Below are positions 44,040 through 53,426 of a stretch of 64,000 bases of DNA, piece by piece; position 1 is the stretch's first letter, and the number at the start of each line of letters is the position of its first letter. Where the stretch lies: positions 1 through 64,000 of the forward strand of contig CAYZNN010000006.1 in NCBI GenBank assembly GCA_964479665.1, given 5' to 3'. Position numbers and translations under genes: made by a program. The notes below the pieces were generated by a model. The model was not told the DNA's origin, searched no databases, and saw nothing but the letters and a program-made list of their open reading frames with translations. The DNA comes from UBA2287 sp964479665. GTDB lineage: Bacteria; Bacteroidota; Bacteroidia; Bacteroidales; Tenuifilaceae.

Positions 44040-44948
44040 ATGATTAATCATGTTTTACAAAGGGATATCGATAAAGCCAAATGGGACAATTGCATTGAAC
44101 TATCAGGTTTTTTAGCCCCAAACGCCTATTCGTGGTATCTGGATATTGTTTCGCCAAATTGGAATGCACTAATTAAGAACGATTACGAAGCAATAATGCC
44201 ATTAACCCATCGTACAAAGTGGGGAATCGATTATTTATTTCAACCTATTGCATGCCAGCAACTTGGTGTTTTTTCTCGAAATGGTGAAAATATTTCTGCC
44301 GATTCTTTTTTCAAAGCTATTCCTTCTAATTACAAATTAGTTGAAGTAAATCTGAACTACAATAATTATTTTGAAGATATAAACTCCTATAGAGTTGAAA
44401 AGAGAACAAATCATACCTTATTTCTTAGCAAATCGTATCAGCAAAATTTCAATTCGTATAGCCGAAGCCATAAGAATAATATTGAAAAGGCACATAGTAG
44501 CGGAGTTTTAATTGAAAAAAACGGAGCAAATTATGAACAGTTCTATAAGGAAATTATGCAAAACTTTAAAACTATTGGCATCAATCTCCCGCAATTCAAA
44601 CAAAAGGCTTATTTCAATATTTTTAAACATCTGGGGCAAATAGGTGAACTAACAATATATTCGGCTCATTTTAACAATGAGGTATTGGGGAGAGCTTGCT
44701 TTGTAACCCATAAAAATTGGTCGACTCTTGATGTTTACAGCAATCCAAAGGGGAAACTTCTTGCTGCCGGTTATTGCCTAATTGATGAATTTATACGCGA
44801 AAAGAGCGGAACCAACCTTACGCTCGACTTTATGGGGTCGAGTATTCCGGGTGTTGCATATCGCAATAAGGGTTTCGGAAGCATTGAAACTCCATTTACA
44901 TTTGTTCGCCAGAACCGATTACCCATACTTTTTCGATGGTTGAAATAA
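44040..44948 (+). CDS. FemAB/GNAT-like acyltransferase
   Basis: A 302-residue protein with a GNAT-type fold resembling FemAB-like transferases: LSKSYQQNFNSYSRSHKNN near residue 120, ELTIYSAHFNNEVLGRACFV near 200 and LDFMGSSIPGVAYRNKGFG near the C-terminus. Donor and acceptor substrates cannot be told. Related proteins move acyl or aminoacyl groups onto cell-envelope or polysaccharide precursors. It overlaps or nearly abuts the MocA-like gene. Confidence 0.6.
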   Translation: MINHVLQRDIDKAKWDNCIELSGFLAPNAYSWYLDIVSPNWNALIKNDYEAIMPLTHRTKWGIDYLFQPIACQQLGVFSRNGENISADSFFKAIPSNYKLVEVNLNYNNYFEDINSYRVEKRTNHTLFLSKSYQQNFNSYSRSHKNNIEKAHSSGVLIEKNGANYEQFYKEIMQNFKTIGINLPQFKQKAYFNIFKHLGQIGELTIYSAHFNNEVLGRACFVTHKNWSTLDVYSNPKGKLLAAGYCLIDEFIREKSGTNLTLDFMGSSIPGVAYRNKGFGSIETPFTFVRQNRLPILFRWLK

Positions 44949-44953
44949 AAACT

Positions 44954-45547
44954 ATGAATACACCATCGGCAATCGTTTTGGCAGCCGGCAGAAGCAAAAG
45001 AATGGCAAGCAATAAGATGTTTCTAGAACTAAGTTTTGGTGAAAGTTTTATTGAGAATATTGTTAATTCGTACTTAAAATTTGGTTGCCAGCAGGTGTCG
45101 ATCGTTGTAAACCGTGAAAGCTATATCCATTCTCATTTTAAAAGTATTTGTTGGCCAAAGGGTACTCTAATCTCAATTAACGAACATCCCGAATTGGGCC
45201 GTTTTTATTCACTCCAGCTAGGTCTTATAAAACTAAAAGCCAATTGTAATGTATTCATCCATAATGTCGATAATCCATTTTGCGGGCACAAACTTCTGAA
45301 TAAGTTGAACAGCTCCATTGAAAATTTCGATATTGCCATACCCACTTTCGAGGGCAAAGGGGGCCACCCCATTTTAATATCATCATACGTTTCAGAGCAA
45401 ATTTTACATGCCAATTCGAATGAAGTTTTGAATGTTTTTTTAAAAAACTTTCGAACAACCTCTGTCGATTTTGAATCTGATATAATTTTACAGAATATAA
45501 ACACTCCCAACGATTACCAAAACTTTCTGAAAAGGCGCAAAAATTAA
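44954..45547 (+). CDS. MocA/MobA-like nucleotidyltransferase
   Basis: A 197-residue nucleotidyltransferase of the MobA/MocA type: AIVLAAGRSKRMASNKMFLEL at the N-terminus, HNVDNPFCGHKLLNKL near residue 100 (the acidic metal motif), and GKGGHPILIS near 135. MocA adds CMP and MobA adds GMP to molybdopterin, and XDH-type enzymes often need the cytidine form. Two XDHs lie upstream in this window, so a cofactor role fits. An in-frame ATG at 44936 lies upstream, overlapping the previous gene; I prefer 44954. It could also act on sugar phosphates. Confidence 0.72.
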   Translation: MNTPSAIVLAAGRSKRMASNKMFLELSFGESFIENIVNSYLKFGCQQVSIVVNRESYIHSHFKSICWPKGTLISINEHPELGRFYSLQLGLIKLKANCNVFIHNVDNPFCGHKLLNKLNSSIENFDIAIPTFEGKGGHPILISSYVSEQILHANSNEVLNVFLKNFRTTSVDFESDIILQNINTPNDYQNFLKRRKN

Positions 45548-45559
45548 AGCACACCACAC

Positions 45560-46183
45560 ATGGAGTCTCCATTAATTGTTCTGTCAACTGCATACTTCCC
45601 TCCTATTCAATTCTTTTCAAAAGTGAAAGGCGCTAGTTCTGTTCTACTTGAGCAGCACGAATCGTATCCCAAACAAACTTACAGGAATCGATGCGAAATA
45701 GCTTCGGCTAACGGAAGACTATCGCTTTCAATTCCTGTTATAAAGCCCAATGGTAATAGAACTCGTATAAACGAAGTTATTATTGACTATTCTGCCCCTT
45801 GGCACATTAAGCATTGGCGAACTATTGAGTCGGCTTATCGAAGATCGGCCTACTTCGAACTGCTCGAGCCCGAATTTGCTGCATTATTTCAAACCAAATG
45901 GACAACCCTATGGGATTTCAACAGAGCTACCATCGATATGTCGTTTGATATTTTGAACTTAAAAGTGAGTTGTGAGGGAACTCAACACTTTGTTAAAAAA
46001 TACTCATCTGATAATCAGGATTTTCGTTACGTAATTTCACCTAAAAACGATTGTAATTCTGATTTATACTTTAAACCGAAACAATACTATCAGGTTTTTC
46101 AAGATAAACTTGGGTTTTTACCCAACCTATCGGTATTGGACTTGATATTTAATTGTGGACCCGAGGGAATTGACTTTTTATAA
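45560..46183 (+). CDS. WbqC family protein
   Basis: A 207-residue protein of the WbqC family: LSTAYFPPIQFFSKV at the N-terminus (histidine/proline-rich in the family), QTYRNRCEIASANGRLSLSIPV, HWRTIESAYRRSAYFELLEPEF near 90 and SVLDLIFNCGPEG at the C-terminus. The family occurs in polysaccharide and housekeeping contexts in Bacteroidota, and its reaction is not firmly established. It is the last forward gene before the convergent ABC-F gene, 5 bases away. Confidence 0.85.
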   Translation: MESPLIVLSTAYFPPIQFFSKVKGASSVLLEQHESYPKQTYRNRCEIASANGRLSLSIPVIKPNGNRTRINEVIIDYSAPWHIKHWRTIESAYRRSAYFELLEPEFAALFQTKWTTLWDFNRATIDMSFDILNLKVSCEGTQHFVKKYSSDNQDFRYVISPKNDCNSDLYFKPKQYYQVFQDKLGFLPNLSVLDLIFNCGPEGIDFL

Positions 46184-46188
46184 CCAAA

Positions 46189-48060
46189 TCAACCCTCCTG
46201 CTTTTCCATTAGTTCGAGCCATCGCTCACCCTTCGAGTCGAGAATTCCAATTATTTCGCCAATTCGAGCCGATTTGGACGATAACGAGTGGTGATCGAGC
46301 AAACCGCTGTTAACCTCAGCTTCTAGCTCGGCCTTTTCGTTCTCAAAATTGTCAATTTCAGCAGAAAGCACTTCTAACTCGCGCTTTTCAGCGAAGGTCA
46401 TTTTATTCGTTTTTTTGTCGGTTACCGTTACTTTTTGTTTAGCTTCCTCTTTGGGTTTTGAAATTGCTATTTGTTTTTGTTGCTCTTTAGTCCACTCATA
46501 AAAATCGCTATATGACCCCGGGAAGCCACTAATTTCAGCATTTCCCTCAAAAATTAGCAGTCCATCAACAACTTTGTCGAGAAAATGACGGTCGTGCGAT
46601 ACCACAAGAACTACTCCCGGAAAATTTTCGAGGTACTCCTCGAGAATTTGCAGCGTTTGTATATCGAGGTCGTTGGTTGGCTCATCGAGAATTAGAAAAT
46701 TGGGACTTTTCATCAGAATTGTACACAGAAAAAGCCTTCGCTTTTCGCCACCGCTTAGCTTGTATACAAAAGCATTTTGCGTACTGGGAGGAAAAAGAAA
46801 CATTTCCAAAAACTGCGACACGGTTAGGGTTTTGCCATCGGCAAGCTTAACCACTTCGGCAACTTCACGGGCAACATCAATAACCTTCATGTTGTCGCGA
46901 ATATCCATTCCACCCTGACGGTAGTAGCCAAAAACTACCGTTTCGCCCGTTTCAATTACTCCCGAGTCAATGGGAATATTGCCTGTTATAAGGTTTAAAA
47001 AAGTGGTTTTCCCTGTTCCATTTCTTCCAACAATGCCCAATCGCTCAAAGCGGTTAAAGGTGTACGAAAAATTGTCGATTACCTTAAACTTATCGAAACT
47101 TTTGCTGAGCCCTTTAACCTCAATAATTTTCGAACCAAGCCTTGCCGCTCCTACATTTATTCGAACGCTACCATCGAAAAAGCGCTGCGAAGCCTGTTTG
47201 CGAATGCTGTAAAATGCATCGATACGGTATTTGGCCTTTGTTGTACGTGCTGGCGGAGAACGACGCATCCACTCCAGCTCGCGACGATAAATATTTGTAG
47301 CCTTTTCAATCTGCTGAGCTCTCGATTCGATTCGTTCCTGTCGTTTTTCGAGGAAGTACGAATATCCACCGTTGTACGAGTATATTTCGCGCTCGTCAAT
47401 TTCAATAATAACATTACATATTCGATCAAGAAAGTACCTGTCGTGCGTAACCATAAACAGAGTAATGCGACAAGTTCGAAGGTACTCCTCGAGCCACTCC
47501 ACCATATCGAGGTCGAGATGGTTGGTTGGCTCATCGAAAATTAAAAAGTCGGGCTCGCTAATAAGCGACGCAGCAAGGGCTACACGCTTTTGCTGTCCTC
47601 CCGAGAGCGTCGAAATCGACTGGTCTAAATCGTGAAGTTTCAATTTCGACAGAATTTGGCGTGCCTTAACTTCAATATCCCAAGCGTTAAGGCTATCCAT
47701 TAGCTCCGTGGCTTTCTGTAACTCATCTTTATCCGATTTCTCGAGTGCCAACTCGTAGCGCGAAATGGCCTTTGATGCCTCATCGTTTCCACGAAAAACG
47801 TTTTCGAGAATGGAGCGCGACTGGTCGAGATCTGGATTCTGGTCGAGATAACCAAAACGAATTCCCTTTTGCCAAACAACCTTACCGCTATCGGCCGAAT
47901 CGAGTCCTGCAATAATACGAAGCAAGGTGGTTTTTCCTGCACCATTACGAGCAATTAGCCCAACCCGCTGGTTGGCATTTATTGTGAAACAAATATTTTT
48001 AAGTAACTCTAAATCGCCAAACGATTTATTAATATTCTCAACCTGTAAATACGGAACCAT
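46189..48060 (-). CDS. ABC-F family ATPase (Uup-like)
   Basis: A 623-residue cytosolic protein with two ABC ATPase domains and no membrane segment. The first has GLIARNGAGKTTLLR and LSGGQQKRVALAAS; the second has GIVGRNGTGKTTFLN and LSGGEKRRLFLC; the ABC-F linker lies between. The last 80 residues form a charged coiled coil (EKRELEVLSAEIDNFENEK) typical of Uup. Such proteins act on ribosomes or DNA. The frame is open to 48114, but the ATG at 48060 gives the normal start. Confidence 0.92.
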   Translation of the reverse strand: MVPYLQVENINKSFGDLELLKNICFTINANQRVGLIARNGAGKTTLLRIIAGLDSADSGKVVWQKGIRFGYLDQNPDLDQSRSILENVFRGNDEASKAISRYELALEKSDKDELQKATELMDSLNAWDIEVKARQILSKLKLHDLDQSISTLSGGQQKRVALAASLISEPDFLIFDEPTNHLDLDMVEWLEEYLRTCRITLFMVTHDRYFLDRICNVIIEIDEREIYSYNGGYSYFLEKRQERIESRAQQIEKATNIYRRELEWMRRSPPARTTKAKYRIDAFYSIRKQASQRFFDGSVRINVGAARLGSKIIEVKGLSKSFDKFKVIDNFSYTFNRFERLGIVGRNGTGKTTFLNLITGNIPIDSGVIETGETVVFGYYRQGGMDIRDNMKVIDVAREVAEVVKLADGKTLTVSQFLEMFLFPPSTQNAFVYKLSGGEKRRLFLCTILMKSPNFLILDEPTNDLDIQTLQILEEYLENFPGVVLVVSHDRHFLDKVVDGLLIFEGNAEISGFPGSYSDFYEWTKEQQKQIAISKPKEEAKQKVTVTDKKTNKMTFAEKRELEVLSAEIDNFENEKAELEAEVNSGLLDHHSLSSKSARIGEIIGILDSKGERWLELMEKQEG

Positions 48061-48194
48061 TCCCTTTATTTTTTTGCAAAAGTAGCACAATATAGCCAAC
48101 AAATATTTAATCAAAATTTTGAATTTAAAACCTAAAGTTTATATGTTTGACCATATATTAATCATATTAATGTCCATATAATAAACATCAACTA

Positions 48195-48992
48195 ATGTAT
48201 TTTGCTAATAATATTAAGCATTTACGAAATGCTGAAAAAATAACGCAGGTTGATTTAGCCCATGAAATGGGTTTAAATCGTTCAAATCTCAATAATTATG
48301 AGAATGGTATTGCCCAGCCAACGCTTGAAATAATGATAAAATTTGCCGATAGGTTTGGCATATCTACCGATACCCTTTTAAGAATCGACTTAACAACATT
48401 GAATAAAATTGAATTAGATAAGATTAAAAGCGGTGGCGATGCTTTTGTGAAGGGGCGAAACTTGCGGGTAGTTGCTACCACCGTTGGTGACGACAATATT
48501 GACAACATTGAACTAGTTGAAGCAAAAGCACAGGCTGGGTACCTTAGCGGCTTTTCCGACCCCGAATTCATTGAGCATTTACCTGTATTTCGCCTGCCTT
48601 TCCTCAACCCCAATCGAAAATACAGAACATTCCAAATCGTAGGCGACTCAATGCTACCAATACCGGTTGGTGCTTGGGTTACTGCCGAATTTGTAGATGA
48701 TTGGACCACTCTGCGGAGTGGCGAGGCTGCAATAATTCTTACTATCGATGATGGGTTGGCCTTCAAAATAGTTGAAAATAGACTTAGCTCCAATGGCAGC
48801 CTAAACCTTATTTCATTAAATCCAATGTATAAACCATATACAGTTCGTATAAGCGATGTTCGCGAAATATGGCGCTTTGCACTTTATATTAGCCCATTCT
48901 TGCCCACTGGTAATATTGAACATGAACAAATAATGATGATGCTAAACCAGATTAGGAATGACATAGATTCTGTAAAAAAAGGTAGTCATTAG
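48195..48992 (+). CDS. XRE/S24 LexA-like self-cleaving repressor
   Basis: A 265-residue repressor with an N-terminal XRE helix-turn-helix (ITQVDLAHEMGLNRSNLNNYENG near 15-38) and a C-terminal S24 peptidase domain. The probable cleavage site is Ala-Gly in KAQAGYLSG near residue 116, the catalytic Ser in GDSMLPIPVGAWV near 152, and the Lys in GLAFKIVENR near 193. Such proteins are cut upon RecA activation after DNA damage. Its stop is 2 bases from the radical SAM DNA repair gene, so it probably represses that operon. Confidence 0.88.
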   Translation: MYFANNIKHLRNAEKITQVDLAHEMGLNRSNLNNYENGIAQPTLEIMIKFADRFGISTDTLLRIDLTTLNKIELDKIKSGGDAFVKGRNLRVVATTVGDDNIDNIELVEAKAQAGYLSGFSDPEFIEHLPVFRLPFLNPNRKYRTFQIVGDSMLPIPVGAWVTAEFVDDWTTLRSGEAAIILTIDDGLAFKIVENRLSSNGSLNLISLNPMYKPYTVRISDVREIWRFALYISPFLPTGNIEHEQIMMMLNQIRNDIDSVKKGSH

Positions 48993-48994
48993 TC

Positions 48995-50245
48995 ATGCAG
49001 CTCCAACGAAAACTAGAAATTCTTTCGGCTGCTGCCAAGTACGATGTGTCATGCGCTTCGAGCGGAAGCAATCGTTCGAATTCAAATGGCGGACTTGGGA
49101 ATGCTGTAAGTTGCGGTATATGCCACAGCTTTGCCGATGACGGTCGATGTATTTCTTTACTAAAATTGCTCTACACCAATTACTGCATATACGATTGCGC
49201 TTACTGTGTAAACCGAAAAAGCAACGACATTCCCAGAGCAACTTTTGCAGTAAAAGAGGTAGTTGAATTAACCATGAACTTTTATCGTAGAAATTACATT
49301 GAGGGTTTATTTTTAAGTTCGGGTGTAATTATCAACCCCGATTATACAATGGAAAGGCTTACTCGCATTGTGAAACTATTGCGAAATGAACATAAATTCA
49401 ATGGCTACATCCACATGAAAGCCATTCCAGGGGCCAGCCCAGAACTCGTTAAAGAAGCAGGTACATTTGCCGACCGACTAAGCGTTAACATTGAAATACC
49501 AAGCGAGGAAAATTTGAAAATGCTAGCACCCGAAAAGGATTACCAATCGGTAATTGGCCCCATGCAATTTATAAAACAAGAGATTGATATTTGCCGCGAA
49601 GAGAAAGGTCATTATAGAAAATCTCCCAACTTTGCTCCCGCAGGTCAAAGCACCCAACTAATAATTGGTGCTACCCCCGATAGCGATCGCCAAATACTAA
49701 ACTTAGCCAGCAGTTTATACCAAAAAAATAGATTGAAGCGGGTTTACTACTCGGGCTATAACCCAACCAATCTTTACGATTCCCGACTGCCTGCTCTTTC
49801 AGCCCCACCCCTTAGAAGAGAACATCGGCTTTACCAAGCCGACTGGATGCTACGTTTTTATGAGTTTACAGTTGATGAAATTGTAAACGACAAACATCCC
49901 GACCTCGACCTAGCTTTCGACCCAAAATTGGCATTTGCACTTAGAAATCCACACTTATTCCCAATTGATGTTAACCAAGCACCAATACATTTGCTCCTAC
50001 GCATTCCAGGCGTGGGTCCCAAAAGTGCAAAAATGATAGTTGCAGCACGACGATTTAGACGATTAAACTCTGAAAATCTCAGAAAAATTGGTGTTGTAAT
50101 GAAAAGAGCACAGTATTTTTTAACTTGCAACGAGCTGTCCTCGCTAACCATTAATGAACTGAAACCCGAAAGGCTTAGGTTAATGCTATCTTCCGATGCC
50201 ATAAAAAATGGAATTTCTGATGCTAGGCAACTAACCTTATGGTAA
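48995..50245 (+). CDS. Radical SAM DNA modification/repair protein (TIGR03916-like)
   Basis: A 416-residue protein with a radical SAM cluster motif CIYDCAYCVNR near residue 64, the family lead GLGNAVSCGICHSFADDGRCISLLK, and a C-terminal helix-hairpin-helix DNA-binding motif (IPGVGPKSAKMIVAAR near 335). It corresponds to the 'putative DNA modification/repair radical SAM protein' family, which is usually followed by a partner of the uracil-DNA-glycosylase superfamily. That partner is absent here; the next gene encodes an ankyrin protein. The operon starts with a LexA-like repressor, which points to DNA-damage control. Confidence 0.9.
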   Translation: MQLQRKLEILSAAAKYDVSCASSGSNRSNSNGGLGNAVSCGICHSFADDGRCISLLKLLYTNYCIYDCAYCVNRKSNDIPRATFAVKEVVELTMNFYRRNYIEGLFLSSGVIINPDYTMERLTRIVKLLRNEHKFNGYIHMKAIPGASPELVKEAGTFADRLSVNIEIPSEENLKMLAPEKDYQSVIGPMQFIKQEIDICREEKGHYRKSPNFAPAGQSTQLIIGATPDSDRQILNLASSLYQKNRLKRVYYSGYNPTNLYDSRLPALSAPPLRREHRLYQADWMLRFYEFTVDEIVNDKHPDLDLAFDPKLAFALRNPHLFPIDVNQAPIHLLLRIPGVGPKSAKMIVAARRFRRLNSENLRKIGVVMKRAQYFLTCNELSSLTINELKPERLRLMLSSDAIKNGISDARQLTLW

Positions 50246-50292
50246 GATTTTTGTTATTAAGGGACTTCATTTCTATTCATAGTTGCAGTTTT

Positions 50293-51702
50293 ATGCGCCT
50301 ATTTACAGTTTACCTATTTACTTTTTATATTCTGCTAATAATATCTAGTCCTGTTTTGGCACAGGATCAATCGAAAAACAGCAACTTGATATCACCAGAG
50401 AAAGCCGAACAATTTCTATTGCTGTATTCCGATTCTGGCCATACTGAAACCGTTAAATATCTGCTCGAAAATGGTGTAAATCCCAATGCAACAACTTACA
50501 GTGGCGCAACTAGTCTTATGTACGCTAGCCAAAATGGCCATCTCGAAATAGTAAACCTTCTGCTACAATTCGGAGCCAATGTAAATATTAAACCAACCGA
50601 TGGGAATACGGCCCTTCATGCAGCTTCTCGCAGCAATAACGATAGTATTGCTGAAATTCTAATACTTAAAGGTGCACAGGTGAATGCCACTAATAATAGT
50701 GGCGTTTCGCCACTTCAAATATCGGCAGGCTATGGATACGAATTTCTTACCAAACTATTAATTTTTTACGGAGCCCAAATTGATGCACAAGATATTAAGG
50801 GCAACACGCCCTTAATGTCGGCAGTTTTTTATGGATCAGGACGTACTTCCCAAATTCTTCTGGCAAATGGAGCATTACCAAATAAGGCCGATTTTGAGGG
50901 CAACACACCTTTAATGCTGGCAGCTCAATTCAACGATACGCTTCTTTTTAACCTTCTTATTGAATATGGCGCAGATCCATTTCATAAAAATTATAATGGT
51001 ATAAACAGTCTTGCTATAGCAATTAAAAATAATTCGAACCAGATTGCCAAGAAACTTATCGATCTGGGCGCAGCAAAGGAACCACTTACAAGCAGTAAAA
51101 GCTACCTACAGATAGCAGTTCTGTCAGGTAATAGAAGTATTATTCCGATTATTCGGGAGTACTCCAAACAAAAGTATTTACCCCAATTGGCTCGGGTAGG
51201 AATTTTCACCTCCACGTTTCAGAACCTGAACGATTTTTATTGGGGCGGAGGTTTGAGCCTTTTTGAAATGAATTATGGAGTCCAACTATCATCTTCATTT
51301 GCTTCCAGAATGGTGAGTAAACCCATTTTACTTGATATGGATAACGAATACTACCAGTTTTACGAATACAGACGGTTTATTAGCCTTTCAGGACAAAAAA
51401 TGTTTGAAATAAATAGCATTAGATCCGATTACAAGTACGGTGTAGCTATTGGTTTAAACTATTTATTCTCATGGGCCAATTACAATTATCATGATGCCAA
51501 AACGAAACCCTACACCTACTCAGGTATTAGCCCTTCAGCCGGACTCTATTTAAAATTAAAAAATGTTCGGATCGATATCACTACACAAACTTATAACCTT
51601 TTAAAAAACCGAAACCAAATATTTTGGGTGGGTTTCAATTTGGGGACCGAAATTGACTTTTCGAAGCCCAAAATTCCCTTTAAAAAAATAAAATTCCTTT
51701 AA
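50293..51702 (+). CDS. Exported ankyrin-repeat protein with C-terminal beta-barrel-like domain
   Basis: A 469-residue exported protein. The frame opens at an ATG at 50239 overlapping the previous stop, but the ATG at 50293 gives a clear signal peptide (YLFTFYILLIISSPVLAQ). Residues about 30-260 hold seven ankyrin repeats (pattern GxTxLMxAxxxGHxEIVxLLLxxGAxVN). The last 160 residues switch to aromatic, amphipathic strands (WGGGLSLFEMNYGVQLSSSF ... FWVGFNLGTEIDF) like a small outer-membrane barrel. This pairing of a periplasmic ankyrin domain with a barrel is uncommon. Function unknown. Confidence 0.72.
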   Translation: MRLFTVYLFTFYILLIISSPVLAQDQSKNSNLISPEKAEQFLLLYSDSGHTETVKYLLENGVNPNATTYSGATSLMYASQNGHLEIVNLLLQFGANVNIKPTDGNTALHAASRSNNDSIAEILILKGAQVNATNNSGVSPLQISAGYGYEFLTKLLIFYGAQIDAQDIKGNTPLMSAVFYGSGRTSQILLANGALPNKADFEGNTPLMLAAQFNDTLLFNLLIEYGADPFHKNYNGINSLAIAIKNNSNQIAKKLIDLGAAKEPLTSSKSYLQIAVLSGNRSIIPIIREYSKQKYLPQLARVGIFTSTFQNLNDFYWGGGLSLFEMNYGVQLSSSFASRMVSKPILLDMDNEYYQFYEYRRFISLSGQKMFEINSIRSDYKYGVAIGLNYLFSWANYNYHDAKTKPYTYSGISPSAGLYLKLKNVRIDITTQTYNLLKNRNQIFWVGFNLGTEIDFSKPKIPFKKIKFL

Positions 51703-51704
51703 TT

Positions 51705-52133
51705 ATGGCTAAAAGGCAAAAGTTCTTATTCTATCTGCTTTTGTTGGTGATTATGACTTCACTAACCACTTGTGAAGAGTCAAATTTTTTCTTTGTTAAA
51801 TGCTCCGATTGTTATTCATCGAGCCCTGAAAACTATGGAATAAAACTTCAATTAACCATTAACAGTGAAAACAGGTTCGTACCACTTACCTTCTACAGAG
51901 GACCTTTTGAAGATGGAATTGTTGAATTTAGGGATACTGCACGTTATAACGAACAGGAATACTTTTTACAAACAGATACCCACTACACAATAGTAGCAAA
52001 GTACATGAAAAATGCCCGAAATTACTACGTAGTATCGGGTGCCCGATTAAAAACTAACTACGACGAATCGTCGTGTAGCGATGCTTGTTATTACGTAACA
52101 GGAACAAATGCCGACTTACGAATAGAGTTTTAA
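51705..52133 (+). CDS. Small predicted lipoprotein
   Basis: A 142-residue protein beginning 2 bases after the ankyrin gene. A hydrophobic signal ends in a lipobox-like LTTCEES (Cys near residue 23). The mature part has two Cys pairs (CSDC and CSDAC) and beta-strand-like segments. I do not recognise a family. Tight spacing suggests it works with the ankyrin/barrel protein, perhaps as a lipid-anchored partner. Confidence 0.65.
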   Translation: MAKRQKFLFYLLLLVIMTSLTTCEESNFFFVKCSDCYSSSPENYGIKLQLTINSENRFVPLTFYRGPFEDGIVEFRDTARYNEQEYFLQTDTHYTIVAKYMKNARNYYVVSGARLKTNYDESSCSDACYYVTGTNADLRIEF

Positions 52134-52147
52134 ACCGTATTTGGTAA

Positions 52148-53389
52148 TTATTTGGGAGAATGCGAATTACTAAATAGCTCTTCAACCTCTATAAGGTTTC
52201 CATCGGTTGGTTCGGGTTTTATGCCAAGAATATGAGCAACAATGCCATACAAATTGGTATTATTAAAAGCCTTATGTCGCATGCCTTTTTTAAATGCAGG
52301 ACCTTGAGCAAAGAAAATACCATGCATTTCAGGATACATATTGTCGTAACCATGCGTTCCTCCCGAATAGGGCTCGCTTCGTTGGCTCCAACCCACGCTA
52401 TAACCTAAATCGGATTCAACTACTATTTCGTTAATCCTCTTATTTTTCCCATAAACGTAACGATCAGGTAATTCGCCTTTATTCCAAACCTTAAGGTTAG
52501 GAATCGATTTTAATATCCTTATTACTTCATCCCTTTTTTCTGGTTTGGGCTGCAATGAAATAACCGGATTACCCCCAGTAGAAACATCGAACCAATCCCT
52601 ATTTAAATAGTTGGAAAGGTTAATGTACTTATCTGATGAAATATCGGCCATACCATGGTCGGAAACCACAATAAAATTGATTTGCTTTGCATGGGGTAAT
52701 TTCGACATTTTATGTATAAACACGCCCACCAAACTATCTAGTTTAGTTGCCATGGCAAGGGTTTGTGGAGCTGTTGCCCCGTGGTCATGTGCTGTCCAAT
52801 CGGGCTCGTGAGAATACCAGGTTATTAATCGAGGTCGCTGCTCTAGTGGTAGCGTTAGCCAATGAATAATGGTATCAATTCTATCTTCAAACGGAATATT
52901 CTTATCGTAACGCTTCCAATACGAAGGATAATGGCCCTTTATAGGCGCTTCGGAACCTACCCAAAAGAACGATGCTGCTTTAACACCCTGCTTTTCTGCG
53001 GTTACCCAAATGGGTTCGCCTCCATAAAATTCGGGATTTTCAACGGCTGTTCTGTTTCCTATTGAATAGTACCCAAGTATTGAATCGTAAAAACTATTAT
53101 TCACAATTCCATGATGATCGGGATGGAGGCCGGTAGCCATACTATAATGGTTAGGAAAGGTTTTTGAAGGATAGCATGGAATAAGCGCATCGGCCCTAAC
53201 ACCCCTTTTAGCCATTGAATGCAAATTGGGAGTTGAGGTTAGTTCTGGATAATCCCAACGATACGCATCGAGCGAAAGCATTACAACATAGGTTTCGTTG
53301 CGGTTAACTTGCGAATTTGAGCAAGAAACAACAAACGATGTAATTAAAAAAGTAAAAACAATTTGAGCGAAGGAAAATGATTTTTTCAT
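52148..53389 (-). CDS. NPP-type nucleotide pyrophosphatase/phosphodiesterase lipoprotein
   Basis: A 413-residue lipoprotein (lipobox ending SFVVSC near residue 22) of the alkaline-phosphatase superfamily, NPP branch. The two-metal site is complete: MLSLDAYRWD, the nucleophile Thr in PSKTFPNHYSMATGLHPDHHG near residue 70, EPDWTAHDHG, VVSDHGM and GGTHGYDN. It probably hydrolyses nucleotide or phosphodiester substrates in the periplasm. The frame extends to 53494, but the ATG at 53389 gives the signal peptide. Confidence 0.88.
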   Translation of the reverse strand: MKKSFSFAQIVFTFLITSFVVSCSNSQVNRNETYVVMLSLDAYRWDYPELTSTPNLHSMAKRGVRADALIPCYPSKTFPNHYSMATGLHPDHHGIVNNSFYDSILGYYSIGNRTAVENPEFYGGEPIWVTAEKQGVKAASFFWVGSEAPIKGHYPSYWKRYDKNIPFEDRIDTIIHWLTLPLEQRPRLITWYSHEPDWTAHDHGATAPQTLAMATKLDSLVGVFIHKMSKLPHAKQINFIVVSDHGMADISSDKYINLSNYLNRDWFDVSTGGNPVISLQPKPEKRDEVIRILKSIPNLKVWNKGELPDRYVYGKNKRINEIVVESDLGYSVGWSQRSEPYSGGTHGYDNMYPEMHGIFFAQGPAFKKGMRHKAFNNTNLYGIVAHILGIKPEPTDGNLIEVEELFSNSHSPK

Positions 53390-53426
53390 GTGAGTATAAT
53401 TTTCATATTTTGACAAAAAGCAGAAC

